From Perca fluviatilis (lineage: Eukaryota; Chordata; Actinopteri; Perciformes; Percidae), in NCBI RefSeq assembly GCF_010015445.1, contig NC_053116.1:9969085-10033084 (forward strand): a stretch of 64,000 bases of DNA, in the 5' to 3' direction. Below the pieces are notes generated by a model. It was not told the origin of the DNA, searched no databases, and was given only the letters and a program-made list of their open reading frames with translations. Numbering within the stretch: position 1 is the stretch's first letter; every line of letters starts with the position of its first letter. The position numbers were made by a program, and so were the translations under genes. This document shows positions 25,531 through 38,075 of this stretch, one piece after another.

Positions 25531-26320
25531 TAGAGTCTACAGCCTTGCTAGCAGCTCAGTGAGGTGACATCAGCATGCTAACATGCTGTAACGTACTGTG
25601 TAGGAACCATGAATATCTATACAAAATGGGCCAATTTACCTGGTAGATGTTGAGATATTTCACAGAATAAGTGAAAGCTTTGACTTGCTGGTGGCACTAT
25701 AGTCTAACATTGCAACATGTCAAGCATTCCAGGATGGGAGAAAAACGTTCTGTGGTTTATTGGCATTTCTTTAAACCAATCACAATCGTTTTGGTTAGCG
25801 GTAAGCAATAACAATAATAAATAACGGTGCCTCTGCGAAATAGCCTCGGGAAGGAACTTGTTTTGGTGGAATATGTCTACGTTCAAAGGTTGTTTTAGTC
25901 GTGCAACAGAAAATTCAGATTGGACAGATAGTCTAGCTAGCTGTCTGGATTTACCCTGCAGAGATCTGAGGAGCAGTTAACCATAGTCCTCAGAAATCCA
26001 CTGGAGTTTAAAATGCCAACATAAAGAAAGCGAAAGGTGACGGACATCTGGCCGAAATGAGGGACATTTGGCGTAATTTCTGGCAGCACCTGAACGATCC
26101 CGAAAATGAAACGTCGTCGATATAGACTAGTGGCACTATAGGAAAAGTTGGGGATTCAAAGCCAGTAGGCTTCAGCCCCTGGGGACAATGAATGACAATG
26201 TACAAAGTTTCATGGCCATCCATTCAATAATTGAGATATTTCAGTCTGAACTGAAATGGTAGACCGAGAGACAGAGAGACCGACTGTCAGACAAACATTG
26301 CCCTAGAGCGATGCTGCCAG
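25531..26320. repeat. Fish interspersed repeat with a nested insertion
   Basis: The outer repeat (CAGCATGCTAACATGCTG, GTTGAGATATTTCA, GAGATATTTCAGTCTGAA) is interrupted at about 25704-26129 by the second family (CCAGGATGGGAGAAAAACG, TTTATTGGCATTTCTTT, CCAATCACAAT). GTGGCACTATAG occurs on both sides of the insert, at ~25691 and ~26131, consistent with a target duplication of up to 12 bp. Confidence 0.6.
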
Positions 26321-27150
26321 CCTGGCCAAAAGGTCAAGTTGACAGGATGTCCATATATTATCAACATTTAACTGAAATCATGTAATTGGCAAAACAAATT
26401 AGTATAACACCTTTTTTAGGAGACATAGTTGAGAGTTTATACATTATTTAGCTTAATTGCCTCATTTCAAGAGCTGAAATGCAATTGGTAACAAATTGCG
26501 CTGTGTAGAATATAAATCACATTTTCAGTTACAAATAAACTGGGACTCCTTATTTCAAATGCATATTTTATGTTTCTTCCTCGGAATTGTTAGATAAGTG
26601 CTAACAAACTATTTTTAATCCCAGAAACTTGCTCTGCACTTTTGAGTTTCTCTTGAATTAATTAGCAACACCACTCTAATGGAAGTTTTAAGTCCAATCC
26701 ATATACATATATTCATAGAGTTTGTGTTAAAGATGGAAATTCTGCGCGTTGCGTTTCTCAAGTAGTCATACTTCAAAATTGCCGATGTCACCAGACGTTT
26801 TACAGCATGTAGAGGACAGTACAGACTTTAATTTGGTTGTTACACAATGTTAGTCCGTGTTTTAGTCCTCATGCTCACAAGATCATTCCATTGACATACT
26901 CATTCAAACATCACACTAAGCATATAGGTAATGACATTCTATGGACTCGAATGACTTTTACAGCAAAATTAACAAGTCACATAAGTCCCCTGAGAGAGAG
27001 TGAGTAGGCGATGTGCCGTCTTCCTCAGGTTTACAATAAACATAAATGTAGTGATACCTCAGTTCAAAGCTGGACGGATAAACAATGCTTTGGAAGGGAG
27101 CCATTTGGAAGCATAACAACGAAGCAGGGAGGGGGATGAGGGTGCCTGAG
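26321..27150. other. Intergenic upstream of FAM43B
   Basis: No repeat ends are recognised. Regulatory DNA for FAM43B is likely here by position only. Confidence 0.35.
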
Positions 27151-27421
27151 CGCCAGGCTGAGGCTCCTGCGCTGATCAGCGCTGCATGATGCAGACAACA
27201 GAGGAGGAGGAGGAGAGGAAGGAGGAGCGAGCGAGCGAGCGAGTGGGGGAACAGACTGGCTGAAGCTCGCAGCTCTCAGTCTCTCTTCAGTGCTTTGTGA
27301 AGCAGCTTCTTTTTGCTTTCCCTCTCGCACGCACCTGCCCCTCCTACTCTTTTGCCTGAGCTGACAAGAGCAAACGCGGCGGCAAAAAAAGGGGCTCACT
27401 CGCTCCAACTCTCCCCGTGCC
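27151..27421 (+). promoter_or_regulatory. Probable FAM43B promoter and 5' leader
   Basis: GC content rises sharply here compared with the flanking AT-rich DNA. There are GAGC repeats (27226-27243), pyrimidine-rich stretches and several CpGs, and no TATA box. The sequence runs uninterrupted into the FAM43B start codon. The transcription start cannot be placed. Confidence 0.45.
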
Positions 27422-28408
27422 ATGCTGCCCTGGAGAAGGAATAAGTTTGTTCTGGTGGAAGATGAGGCCAAGAGTAAACCCAAGAGCCTGGGGACGGGGC
27501 TGACCTACCACTCCATCCTCTCCTCTCTTCTGCGCTCCTGTCCGGACTTGCTGCCTGACTGCCCCTTCGACTGGGTGGGCAACATCTTCCATACCAAACG
27601 GCAAAAGGTGGAGCTGAACAAAGAGGAGCCTGTTTACAACGTGCGCTACCTGGGGAGTGTGGTCACCATCACAGCAAAGGGAGACGGCTGCACCCAGGAG
27701 GCAGTGGCCAAGATCTGGGTGAGGAGCAACTACGGGGAGCAGAGTGTCAAGATGAGGTTATCAGTGGGGCCGCAGGGCATCAGGATGAGTGCTGACAAAT
27801 CTGGGAAAAAGAAACCCATCCATCTTTACTCACTGAACAGAATCACCTACTGCGGCGCTGACCCGTGCCGGCCCAAGATCCTGGCTTGGATCTACAGGCA
27901 CCAGGTCAAGAACATGGCCGTGGTGCTCCGGTGCCACGCCGTCCTGGTTAGCAAGTCGGAGAAGGCCCAGGCCATAGGCCACAGCCTCTACCAGAATGCC
28001 ACCTCCGCCTTCAGCGAGTTCAAGCGGCTGAAGCGTCAGAGCGATTTCCGGCACTGCCAGCAGCAGCTGCTGGGGGAGGAAGCGGTGCCCCTGATGCCTC
28101 TGAGGAGGCTGCTGAACGGGCAGTGCCACTACAGACCGCCGGCCAACAACCCCGGCAGCGCCACCCGCCTCTGCTCCATCACAGAGGAAGAAGAAGAGGA
28201 GGAAGAGGAGGACATGGAAGATGAGAGGCAAGAGATGGAGGAACCAGATGAGCAGCAGGAGAAGCAGGTTTTTACAACAAAAACAGACCCGACTCAGTTA
28301 TTATCAGAGCTGGACATTGGGGATATTGCCAGACTGGAGCAGTGCCAAATCAACTTTGTCAGTGACAGCAACAACAACACGTTTACATTTATAACCTCTC
28401 TGGTGTGA
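27422..28408 (+). CDS. fam43b: FAM43B, PTB-domain protein (single exon)
   Basis: The 328-aa product starts [17 protein letters not shown], as in human FAM43B (329 aa), and differs from FAM43A, which starts MLPWKKHKFEL and is longer. Residues ~70-205 form a phosphotyrosine-binding/PID-like domain with [33 protein letters not shown] and [16 protein letters not shown] basic FKRLKRQSD segment follows, then [10 protein letters not shown], then an acidic run of about nine Glu near residues 255-263. The C-terminus carries a conserved-looking [15 protein letters not shown] helix. The cellular role is poorly defined; PTB folds usually bind NPxY-type peptides. The gene is intronless as in other vertebrates, and the start has a good context (ccgtgccATGC). 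No damage is seen. It is divergent from MUL1, matching the human arrangement as I recall it. Confidence 0.96.
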   Translation: MLPWRRNKFVLVEDEAKSKPKSLGTGLTYHSILSSLLRSCPDLLPDCPFDWVGNIFHTKRQKVELNKEEPVYNVRYLGSVVTITAKGDGCTQEAVAKIWVRSNYGEQSVKMRLSVGPQGIRMSADKSGKKKPIHLYSLNRITYCGADPCRPKILAWIYRHQVKNMAVVLRCHAVLVSKSEKAQAIGHSLYQNATSAFSEFKRLKRQSDFRHCQQQLLGEEAVPLMPLRRLLNGQCHYRPPANNPGSATRLCSITEEEEEEEEEDMEDERQEMEEPDEQQEKQVFTTKTDPTQLLSELDIGDIARLEQCQINFVSDSNNNTFTFITSLV

Positions 28409-29540
28409 CAATAATGCAATTTAAAGAATTCTGCAACACTACAGTGACACATTCGTCTCTTGGCCCTTCTCTGGTACCCCACTCAGGCTCCTTCCTTCCC
28501 CGTTCCATGAAATGTGAAGGGTTTACTAGAAACTTCTCCTACTCCCGGGTGGTGGAGAAAAGGCAGAGGATCGTTCTGTGGGAGCAATTTCTATGCTGGC
28601 CAGATGGCTCAGATGCTGGTTTTGACGATAGCAGTTTGGGAAACTGCGTGTTTACAAAGAGGGCTGGGGATGCACAGACTAACTATAGCACAATGACGAA
28701 TGAGGACAATGGTTTCAGAAAAAAAAGGAGAGATCACTGGGTCACATATTGATCACAGCACCAAGCAGGATGTGTTTATTAGTCCTCTATCTTCTTATAT
28801 TTGTGAGTATAATTTATGCCGTGTTTGCCAGCGGGAACATATTTCGGATCGATTTGTAATATATTTTTCAGGGAGGTTCTTTGTAAATTTGTGTGATTTT
28901 TCTAATATGACAATCCTCACTGAAATTGTTCACAGACTGACCTTTTCCCAATGCTTACAATCGCGAGAAGTTATCAAGGTTTTACTAATGACCACGGCCG
29001 ACTAATGAATAAGGCTGTCATTTAGGAAGCAAGCCATTGAGTCGACATGTTTATTGCTGTCATCTGTTACGGTTCTTATCATTTATGCATGACATGTCAG
29101 CAGTAACCTTTTCGTGCGGAGCTTCTGTCTTTTTTCATGTGACATCTTTGATCCTCGGGGCTTTCAAAATGAGCACTGTGATAAATGTGTTGCTGGGGAT
29201 AAAATATACAACTGTTCACGTAGCAATGTCTAACTATGACCTGAAGCTAAGCTTTTTTTTCACATACCTATTGCTTTGTCACCTGGTTTGCCAACACAAC
29301 AGCAAAAATTTATTTAAATTTGCCTTCGCTTTTTAGCCAAGTTTTGCTAATACAGTTTTTCCACATGAGCCCTTACAAATGCAGATGGACCCTTACAATT
29401 TAACACAAACTGTTTTGAATATGACTTTGGCTAATTTCCTGTTGATAATTTATGTCCTACTGTCAAAGATGCATTGTGATTATTATGAGATGAAGCTATC
29501 TATTTTCCAAATATGATGAATAAAAATTACCCTTACTTGG
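28409..29540 (+). other. Probable FAM43B 3' untranslated region
   Basis: The DNA after the stop codon is non-repetitive and AT-rich, with no transposon ends. It reaches a canonical AATAAA at 29519-29524. Three plus-strand open frames inside (e.g. 28405-28752, 29037-29336) lack domains and are taken as chance. Confidence 0.5.
29519..29524 (+). promoter_or_regulatory. Candidate FAM43B polyadenylation signal
   Basis: AATAAA about 1.1 kb after the FAM43B stop, in a T/A-rich setting. Usage is inferred from position. Confidence 0.4.
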
Positions 29541-29938
29541 GTTTACTTCTTGAATCACGGAGGGAGGGTATTTCTAGATGTTTTCAGAGATTATTTAAAT
29601 GAATCCAACAATTTTTGCATTCCACTACCGTGCATTTGCATATTTCTGATGTGAAAATATGCCTGACCTACACTTCAAAAAGGGAAAAAAACATATTTAC
29701 ACCAGCATAATCTGCTTCCTGAGCTATACAACTGTATGAAAAAGATGTTTTTTTGTCACAAGAAAAGACATAACTTTATACTGCCAGTCAGTCCAATTAG
29801 ATGTTAATGTGGTTTGATACATTTCTGCAGGCCTTGTACTGGCTTCTCAGCCTTTTTTTACTCTGAGGGGAGCAATTAATCAGCAGATTGAATTGTCCAG
29901 GAAATGAACATAAAGCACCTGCCTCGGCAGGACAGCTG

Positions 29939-30157
29939 TCAGGCTCTGACAGAAGCGAGTGATCCAAAACGGGGACCGGGAAGTTGACTCACCCCATCAA
30001 CCACTTTACTGCAAACATCAGCCATTTCAGTGACGTCTTTAAAATCTTTTACTGGAATCGCACAAACACCAGCAAGTGACGACAATGAACCAGTGCCTGG
30101 TGTTTCACAATCATCAGCATCTCTGTCTTTGAACAACTCTGAATTAATATATTCCAT
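29939..30157 (-). other. Unassigned coding-like exon candidate
   Basis: A minus-strand frame starts at an ATG (MEYINSELFKDRDADDCE) and continues with a protein-like composition to about 29990, where GATGGG meets a consensus donor gtgagt. The product has no domain I recognise. It may be a transposon-derived or lineage-specific exon, or chance. No partner exon was found. Confidence 0.2.
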
Positions 30158-31736
30158 ATTATATCACCACCAATATAATCTTGCAGGGCAATAAATATAT
30201 TGATGATCTGTGGAATTATTGAAGCCCAAACTGTTCATAAATTCTGTTTAATTGTTTTACGTAACAACATCAAAAGCTGTTTGATTTGACAGTGGAGAGT
30301 CCTCATTAAGAATTCTGCTTGTGAAGAGGAATAGGTGCAGCTCTGTTTATGTATCAGAAAACAGAATCATTTTGAGTTGGTTTATATTATTAAAATGGGT
30401 TTTTCTGAAGGAATACTTTCAGCTGGAACCTTTGAAATCAATATTTTTTTTCTTCTCCAAGAATAAGCTACCTCTGAAAAACTAAAGGGACCTGAAGTCA
30501 GAAGATAGATAATAAAGGATTCCTGTGTCCTTGCCACACAACCCATAGCAATAGCTGCACATTGTGGATCCTAAGAGAAACCATTTTTATTGCTTTATTA
30601 TATTTTACTTGCATTTTAATCTCCAGCCAGTTTGACAGGCTCCTGTTCTGCTTATATAAAGTCATATGTACACAGACAGTAGGTGATAAAGAGACTGTTT
30701 TCTCACTGACATTCATGCAGAAATGTATTGTGTCCGACATGCTGCCAGCGTTATGTTAACATGGAGTAGTTAGAGGAACCACAGTGCTTTTATGTAAACA
30801 TAACTCTTTGTCAGGCAAGCAGAAGAGAGGGAGCAGATGGCAGCAGCAAGGTGCACGCTGGGCTTTATCACAGCCATCTTCCAGAATAACAAGGACTCAA
30901 GGCCAGATCCAAAGCTTGTTGTGGTTGGCCACATCGTCAGACACAGGAGACGCTCTTAACGGACACAAAGTCAAATCAAATGTGGCACAGAGCTGGCCTG
31001 TCAAGTATCACATATAACCATGCTGTGCCATTTTACAGCAGGGTGTCTGTGGAGAACGAAAAAGCTGTTTCTGCTTGCACACAGCTGTTCAAAGGCTTTC
31101 TCATCTCTGTGCGGAGTCTGCGAAGCAAAACGCAGGGAGATGAGTGACAGCACAGCGGGCCGGCTCGCCTCCATCACTGCCCAGGAGAAGAGGAGTAGCA
31201 CAATGTTGTAGCCGAGGGCAGCTGGCAGCAGGTGGTGGTCCGTTTTGTTCCAGTGATAATTATAAAAATAAAAAAAAAAAGTGTTGAGCAGCTTCTGTGT
31301 GAGGATGGCAGAGAGGAAGGACACTGTGGACCAGCAACACTCCGCTCAGTACACAGAGAACAGTGTTAAGATCTTGTAAAAAAAAGTGTCTTAGTGTTTT
31401 AGAGTTTATGCAGCTGACTACAGACATTTCTTTCCACGTAACATTGGCCTTATTTCTCCCAAAGAGTCGATTTAAACGACAATATAGTTTGTCTGTCCCT
31501 CTAGAATGACACGTGTTTTCTGTTGTGACGTCCCTATTGGAAAGGACAATATCATTTGTCTGAGCCTCAATCACTGTTAAAAGATAGTGTGACAACATTA
31601 TGGTTAAGGTTTGTTTAGGTCAAGGCAAAACATGACTTGGTAAGGTTTAGGGAAAGGACTGTGGTTTGATTTAAAAAAAGAACTAAGTTAAGGTTTGGGG
31701 AACTTTATTCTCACTGTTACAATAATAAACGCTTTG
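30158..31736. other. Intergenic; GC-richer block at 31080-31240
   Basis: Most is AT-rich and unremarkable. The block at 31080-31240 is GC-richer and looks unlike the local repeats. It could be a regulatory or conserved segment. Overlapping open frames on both strands give no known protein. Confidence 0.35.
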
Positions 31737-31740
31737 TTAA

Positions 31741-32059
31741 AGCTTTAGTGTGTAACTTTTTGAAATTAATAAACATCCGTTACGTTCAAGTCATTGCCAA
31801 ATGAGTTGCTACAAAGCTAATTAAGACTCTCTCTGTATTTCTCAATATGGCTGTGTTCAGAAGATTGTGTCGTCCGGTGACTGATCATGATTTTTTAATT
31901 CTCCGTTTCCTCCGTGGCTACCATGGTGGCTACTAGCAACTGTGTGGGGGAGGGAATGGTGGCACGTGCGCGATCATTGTATCATGTGGACGCGCTGACA
32001 GAGTTGTTGTCATTACTTAGAATTCCTCATGGGGGAGACAGAAACTACACACTGTAGCT
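31741..32059. mobile_element. TTAA-flanked miniature element
   Basis: TTAA lies at 31737-31740 and again at 32060-32063. The inverted ends are AGCTTTAGTGTGTA on the left and TACACACTGTAGCT on the right. The 319-bp interior is non-coding. TTAA targets are used by piggyBac- and Kolobok-type transposases; which one moved it cannot be told here. Confidence 0.8.
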
Positions 32060-32063
32060 TTAA

Positions 32064-33518
32064 GTGAGGGAACGAACAGCAGTGTTTGTCCAATATTATG
32101 TTGACCCATCCACCCACGTGAACTTTGTCGCTCAATAATTCCTAGGCCTGTCACAGAAGGTCCCATACATAAGCTCGGGGAAGTGGCTCTGCCCTGCTCA
32201 TTAACGTTGGTGGGGAAGTTAATAAGATGTGCATTTGTCAAACCCACTAGTAAGTCTTCATCAAGCAAGTAATTTCTCTTATAAAACCAAAAAATACGGT
32301 ATGAAAACACTTCATATACGTAAAGCATACATTTCGTAGAAGCAAGTTCCCGGGTGCAGCATCTTCATCGTGATGCGTCAAACCATAATGGGCTCATCAC
32401 TGCCCCTTGAAAATACCCACTGGTACTTGATGCTTGGTGAGAACTGCAGTTATATCAGATGTCCCCCCTCAAACAAGGCTATATAATACCGTCACTTGAC
32501 ATTACATATGCCGTTTTTGGGCACTGAAACGACCGATGCTGTCATTCTTCTGGGGAGGACAGTTTCCATTTCTTGCGTTATTTTGAGGTTCCTATCATTA
32601 CAATCAAAGGAGAATACTTGAGTTAGAGTTACAAGTTCAACTGATCAGACTATCAAAGCTAACAAGCAGCGTTTTCCATCTCATACATATCTTATAGCGC
32701 ATTCTGAGAAAAGGAGTTGCACACCTGGCAATTTGCAAATGAGATGCCCTGCGTTTTGTTGCTCAGCAACACTGTCAAAACCGTACTGAGGTAGAGGAGG
32801 ATTTCTGTTGGTACAAACAAAAGCACTGCACTCTAACTGTAAGATCCACATTCAGGATTTGTTTTTAGCTTGACTGAAAAACTTGGCATATTACACAACA
32901 CAACTTCTCCGCATGATCTTAAAGTGAGCAGAAACTCATTATACTAAGTTGTCAAGTAGTCTCCTGAGGCCACTACTGTTCCTGTTGAGTGTAAAGACTC
33001 CGTCATAAAAAAAAATCCTGAGTGCCAGTGAGCATAACTATACAGCTAACTAATTCATGAGAATCAGGAATAAGTTACTGCCATGAAATATTAATGGTTT
33101 TATCCCATAAAAACATAATAAGTAACGCCAACACTGTCTGGGAAGAAGTCTGAGATGAAAAATCATGCCTCTGGAAAGGTGTGTGTGCATTTTGTTTAGT
33201 AATGCTGTCCAGAAAAGTGAATAATATCTCTGCTGTCTCTTTTCTGCCCAGAACAGTGCATGCTTTTTTTTTTGTAGCAAGGCAAGGGCTGCAGATAAAT
33301 TTATGTTAGTGAAACGATTGAATCCTACAGCCTTGGACAGTTTTTCAGTCAGCTTCACTGCACATCCATGCACTCCCTTTTTGCTGCTGACTTTATTGAA
33401 AATGAGCCACAGAAGATATTCCCTGCCCTTTCCACCACGGTTCCTCTATTACACCCGTTTAAATTACTCTTGGAAAAGCCCCCGAAACCTTTGTGCAAAA
33501 TTGAAAAAGCCTTCTCCG
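32064..33518. other. Intergenic, nothing recognised
   Basis: No coding or repeat feature is identified. Confidence 0.4.
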
Positions 33519-33616
33519 CCCTTTTTTTTTTTTTTTTTTTTGGAAAGGGTATTTCCCCCAAGGAGGGGGAGGGCCCCTTCCCCCCCCCCCCCCCTCCCTT
33601 TCCCCCCCCCCCCCCG
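33519..33616. repeat. Homopolymer-rich low-complexity block
   Basis: A run of about 20 T is followed by a G/C-rich piece and two runs of about 15 C separated by a short CTCCCTTT stretch. Such clustering is unusual and error-prone in assembly. It creates spurious proline-rich open frames on the plus strand. Confidence 0.85.
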
Positions 33617-34931
33617 CTACAGAACGGGAGGATTGCAGGAAGGTTGCACGTATCTTTCGTCCCCTGACGTCACCAGAGAGCCATTAGACACACTGATTAT
33701 GAAATCAATAACCTGGAAGCACCATAGTGCTATTTTATAGCACCCAATTGGAAACAGTACTGCTCATGTCCTTGCAGGGTCTGCTTTCATTGTTTTGAGT
33801 TGTGCGTCAGCTGCTTTACTGCTTGTAATGGTGAGATCTGGTTACACTCTGCATCCATCCACCTTGAATGACACCTGTGACATACGCTGCTGTAACTACG
33901 TCCTGACATCAGCAGTGCTCACAGAAAACAGGTTTGGATTGAAAGAGTCAAATATGAAGAGATATAGATTTGTTCTTATGATCACATGGGATTTTGAAGG
34001 AAAAGTTCAATGTATTTGAGAAATATGCTAATAACAACAAGTCAACGATATGGATGGTTGGTTTCCTCTAACCCTCTAATAAGACCAACAAGAGCGTTTA
34101 ATAAAATAACGTCCCTAGCAGTGGCAGGAAACGACCTCATTTCTAAACCAGAGAATGTATCAGTCGCGGTTTTGAACGTAAAGGTTACAATTTTAAGCAC
34201 GTCCTTAAAATTGTGAAATTGTGGTTATGTTTATGCACCAAAACAATTAGAAAAAGATTTTGGTTTGGGTTCAAATCAGATGTTACTTCACTTCCTGAAG
34301 GTTACGCATGTGATGCTGGATGTGACTTTCATCAAGTGAAAAGAAAACCTCATTGTTTACTTTTAGTTTTAACAGGACTCAACGCCTGCTCTCTTGGGTG
34401 AAAGTCCTGTCTTTGGTTGACCCATCCACCACCCTGAACTACCTCCTTACGCGGAAATTTGGCGATCTTCTATTTTGTCATCTTGCTTCCTGCTTTGCTC
34501 CCTTCATAATGACTGCGGCTACAAGAGGGCATCGCCAGAATAAATGTAAATATTGGTCGTATTTTTGCTGCTTGAACAAACAATGTCTGGGATTGTTTTT
34601 GGGGCAGGACAGTCTTGCTAATATGCTTATATGAGTGAAATGAGAAGATTACCTTACCAAGCACAACAATAGATGAACCCAAAAGCAGACTCAGAACAAG
34701 GAGATTCAGATTACAGAAGACAGGCAAAAGAAACTAAGAAGGCTAGGCAGCATCAAAGGTCCAAAAACAAGTTGTGGTCATGAAGTATTGTGTGGCACTT
34801 TACTACTACTCCTTTAAGAAACTTGAGACACAAGTGCAATGACATCCGTGACAGACTGGATCAAGTCTTTCAAATATGGCAAGGTTTTCTCTCATGCCTC
34901 CCATTTCACATTCTCCCCTACTTCTTTTTAA
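33617..34931. other. Intergenic with decayed fish repeat
   Basis: At 34380-34430 the phrase GGGTGAAAGTCCTGTCTTTG with CCCATCCACCACCC belongs to a fish repeat whose relative may also lie near 32100. No gene is supported. Confidence 0.35.
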
Positions 34932-35101
34932 GATCATTTTTTTGGGGGATTTTCCCTTTAATATATAGTGACAGTAGATAGACTGGAAAGGGGGAGAGAG
35001 ATGGGGGATAACACGCAGCAGGTCAGAATCGAACCCTCGCTGCTGCAGGACTCAGCCAACATGGGGTGAATGCTCTTACTGGGTGAGCTAGAGGCCTCCC
35101 C
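34932..35101 (-). mobile_element. tRNA-derived SINE
   Basis: On the minus strand the head reads TAGCTCACCCAGTAAGAGC, an A-box-like region. About 50 bases on follows GGTTCGATTCT, a B box. Together these form the internal RNA polymerase III promoter of tRNA-derived SINEs. The body has ATCTCTCTCCCCCTTT and the tail GGGAAAATCCCCC then an A run. The tRNA-like head has drifted and does not fold as a functional tRNA. Confidence 0.8.
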
Positions 35102-35670
35102 ACATTCTCCCTTACTTCTAACACAGCTATCTCAGGTTATTAACATTCAATTGGTTGCAATAAAGATAATGTACCCATTAGATGTCTTCTTTGTTTGTGT
35201 TTTAAACTTTTAAACCACTGCTGCAGATGTAGAGAGGAAGAACATTACAGTCATATCATTTGCCTCCTTGTTAAAGACGTCGTATATTAGTTCTTACGAA
35301 ACACTGGGGGGGGGGGGCGGCAACAGGAAAATAATTGGCTGCAATTATCATCACATTTTGCTGCTATTTGCAGAAACAGTGGATGTGTACTTGTCATTAT
35401 ACCTGTGGGTCTCTGGGTTCAGTCTGATGCAGCATTGTTAGCTCTTTGATGTCTGAGTAAAAGGCATGACTAATATCATGACGAAATGGAAGCACTTTGG
35501 AGAAAGTTTTGTGAAGGAGAAGAAAACAAGGCTCCATCACAGAGAGAAAAAATCCCTATTTACCCCTAAAGCATTTTGTCCGACTGCATAGAGGCAATCA
35601 GTCCAGCATCCGTTTGTCTCCAAGTTTCCTATTACCCGGGGAACGGAGAAACAAGGTACCAGAGAGCAAT
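35102..35670. other. Intergenic with a poly-G tract
   Basis: A run of about 11 G occurs near 35307. No gene is seen. Confidence 0.4.
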
Positions 35671-35681
35671 CACACACACAC

Positions 35682-35742
<61 letters not shown>

Positions 35743-35762
35743 CACACCCACACACACACACA
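35671..35762. repeat. (CGCA)n/(CA)n microsatellite
   Basis: About 14 CGCA units flanked by CA runs, similar to the tracts at 18862 and 36926. All four nearby long open frames are translations of this tract. Confidence 0.97.
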
Positions 35763-36925
35763 AACAAAAGCAAAAGTCATAAAGCAAACTGGGCCAGGAC
35801 ACATGTAAAGCTAGGGGCATTTCATTTAGGTAGACTGTTTGAGGATAAGACAAGTCTTTTTTTCTGCCTTTGATGAGCTACAGAGAATGGCAGGTGGATT
35901 ACAGGGTCAGTGGAGTGGGTGGACTTGGCCGGCATGATAGTGGGTTGGCAAATGCCACAGAGGAGGCTGCGTGTGTGGACACGAGCCATGGCCACAGTAC
36001 CTGAATAAACAAGGATGCACAAAAACAAGCAGGCTGGACCTCTGCAGCCTATTAGAGGGGACACGCCAGGGTACATTTAAAGCTGCGACAACCATAAATG
36101 TTTTTGGGTCTTCGTTTGCAGATATGTGAGAACACTTCAGATACTGAGGTCCAGAATTTGTTTAAAGAGATGCATGACCAGATCATTTGGCCCATCTTTG
36201 CTGGTGATATCTAGGACAGCTGGCATCAGAATTGGAATCTTTTTCGTCCAATTTTCCTGACGAGTGACAGATCAACTAGAACTGCAAGCAGTTATGACGG
36301 AGTCCAAGCTTCCCCAACAATAATTTAAAAAAACCTACTCATGAGATAATTTAGAACTTTTCTATTTTCTTGGGCATTTAATCAGTCAAATGAGATAAAT
36401 ATAGTTTCCCTATCCCTATGCATTTCACTGAGATTACCCCATTGGGCGATTTACATGCATGAGAAATCCCTCTTTCTCTCTCAGACAGTGCCCATGTTCA
36501 TTTGGGATCAGCAGGAAGTCATTATAAAACCTGCCAAACTCCACAGGGTGAAACCTTAATGATGAGGTTAAGGGGGTTGTCATCATTATCTGAGAAGTTC
36601 TTCAATAAAGGATAAGACTTATTAAAGATGCAACGCGTTAGATCACATGGAGGGTTATGCCAGGCCAAAAAAGACATACATTAGCTTTGTTTATTTTGAA
36701 CAGCAGTGCATGACACAGAACTGCTCGAACATTTAAGCATCTATAAATTTATCGTGTCAGCATTTAGCCGCTCCCCCTCATTTATTCACAGTTTTCTCCA
36801 TCTTTTCAGTTGAGGTGAGTGTCCTTGTATCCATTTTGTCAGTTATCTCAACAGCAGTGCATGACACGCCAACTCTGTAAATGTCGACAAGAGCTGGAGG
36901 GGACTATTGATGTGGTCCCCATAAC
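35763..36925. other. Intergenic, nothing recognised
   Basis: No coding or repeat feature is identified. Confidence 0.4.
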
Positions 36926-36956
<31 letters not shown>

Positions 36957-36957
36957 T
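36926..36957. repeat. Short (CGCA)n/(CA)n microsatellite
   Basis: About five CGCA units and a CA run. Confidence 0.95.
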
Positions 36958-37974
36958 GTAATGCCAATGAAATTAAAAACTCATCTGTTGTGTGTGAATG
37001 AGTAAAACAGACAGCCATCACCACAGATCCCTGAATATCCTCATGCCTCCTGCTCATGCTGTGCTTCATTTATTTCATCAAGAGTCTTCATCAGCTTTCA
37101 AAGCGTTAACGTATGCTGTCTGCTTCATAGGTATCCAACTTTGTGAGAGAAAATGTAAACTACTGAATATATATAAACTAACTTCATATGAAAGCGTATT
37201 TGTTGAGCATATTCTTCAAAAGAGAGCAGTTTTGAGCACATTTGTGTCTAACTGTGTCTTCAGACAGAGTACTGCATACAAAGTCAATGGAAAAAGATGA
37301 GTGGACATGAATTTGCCCGGAGCGGCGCAAATTGCAGTAAAGATGCGTGTCCTTGGAAGTTCAAAATCTTTCAACTTTTTCAAAACGTGCACATGACCTG
37401 GGGCTGAATGGATCTATAAATGTACAAAGATTAGAAGGAGAGAGACCGGCGGGAAATAATTGAACTGAAGAACTAGAGTTTCTGAGTTATGTCAGAGTCT
37501 GAGCTGCCATACAAACACACACAAAGGCACACACTGTCAGTACATGTTTTGGTAGCTAGCTTCAGCCAACATCTGTACAATGCGACGGCCCTGGGCCTTA
37601 TGACCATGTGCCTGTTTTGGCCTGTCTCTGTTCCCCTCTTTCAGTTGGCTCTAATTGACTGGCTCATCCTATCTCATTTAGGGATTGACCTCAACTGCTG
37701 AGAGTCTATATGAGCTGGGTGATTCCATGATGCCTTTCTCACTCTCCCTCCTGGAAGGCTGGTGCCTTTCTGGCACCCAATTTGGTTTTGTTTGGTTTCA
37801 TTGTGTTTAGTTTAGTAGTAGTAAAGAGGGTTATCTTAACAGTATTCAATAACCACAACGTTCCACCAATTTATGAGGTCATGGATAAATTCAAATAAGT
37901 TCGAGGTTATTTTCAGAAGCATCACTTGAATTGCTCTGTCTGGCAAAGAAGATTATGATTTGTTTAAAGAAATG
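36958..37974. other. Intergenic, nothing recognised
   Basis: No coding or repeat feature is identified. Confidence 0.4.
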
Positions 37975-38075
37975 CCAATAAACCAGAGCACGTTTTCCTC
38001 CCATCCCGGAATTCTGTGTGGACTAGCCAGACCATCCTTTGCAGTGCTGTGGAGGAAGGTCTGGCAAAGCAAGAC
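37975..38075. repeat. Fragment of common fish repeat
   Basis: Contains AGAGCACGTTTTCCTCCCAT, GTGTGGACTAGCCAGACC and GAGGAAGGTCTGGCAAAGC, matching 23633-23740 in the same orientation and the inverted copy at 25704-26129. Confidence 0.65.

Noticed and set aside
27064..28231. Minus-strand open frames of 133 and 139 codons
   Set aside because: Antisense to the FAM43B leader and coding exon; composition reflects the sense gene.
34932..35101. Possible tRNA gene on the minus strand
   Set aside because: A and B boxes are present but the sequence does not fold as a tRNA and continues into a SINE body and tail.
35537..35853. Arg-Thr-His-Ala and Cys-Val-Arg-Ala repeat peptides
   Set aside because: Translations of the CGCA microsatellite on both strands; the same holds at 18838 and 36819.
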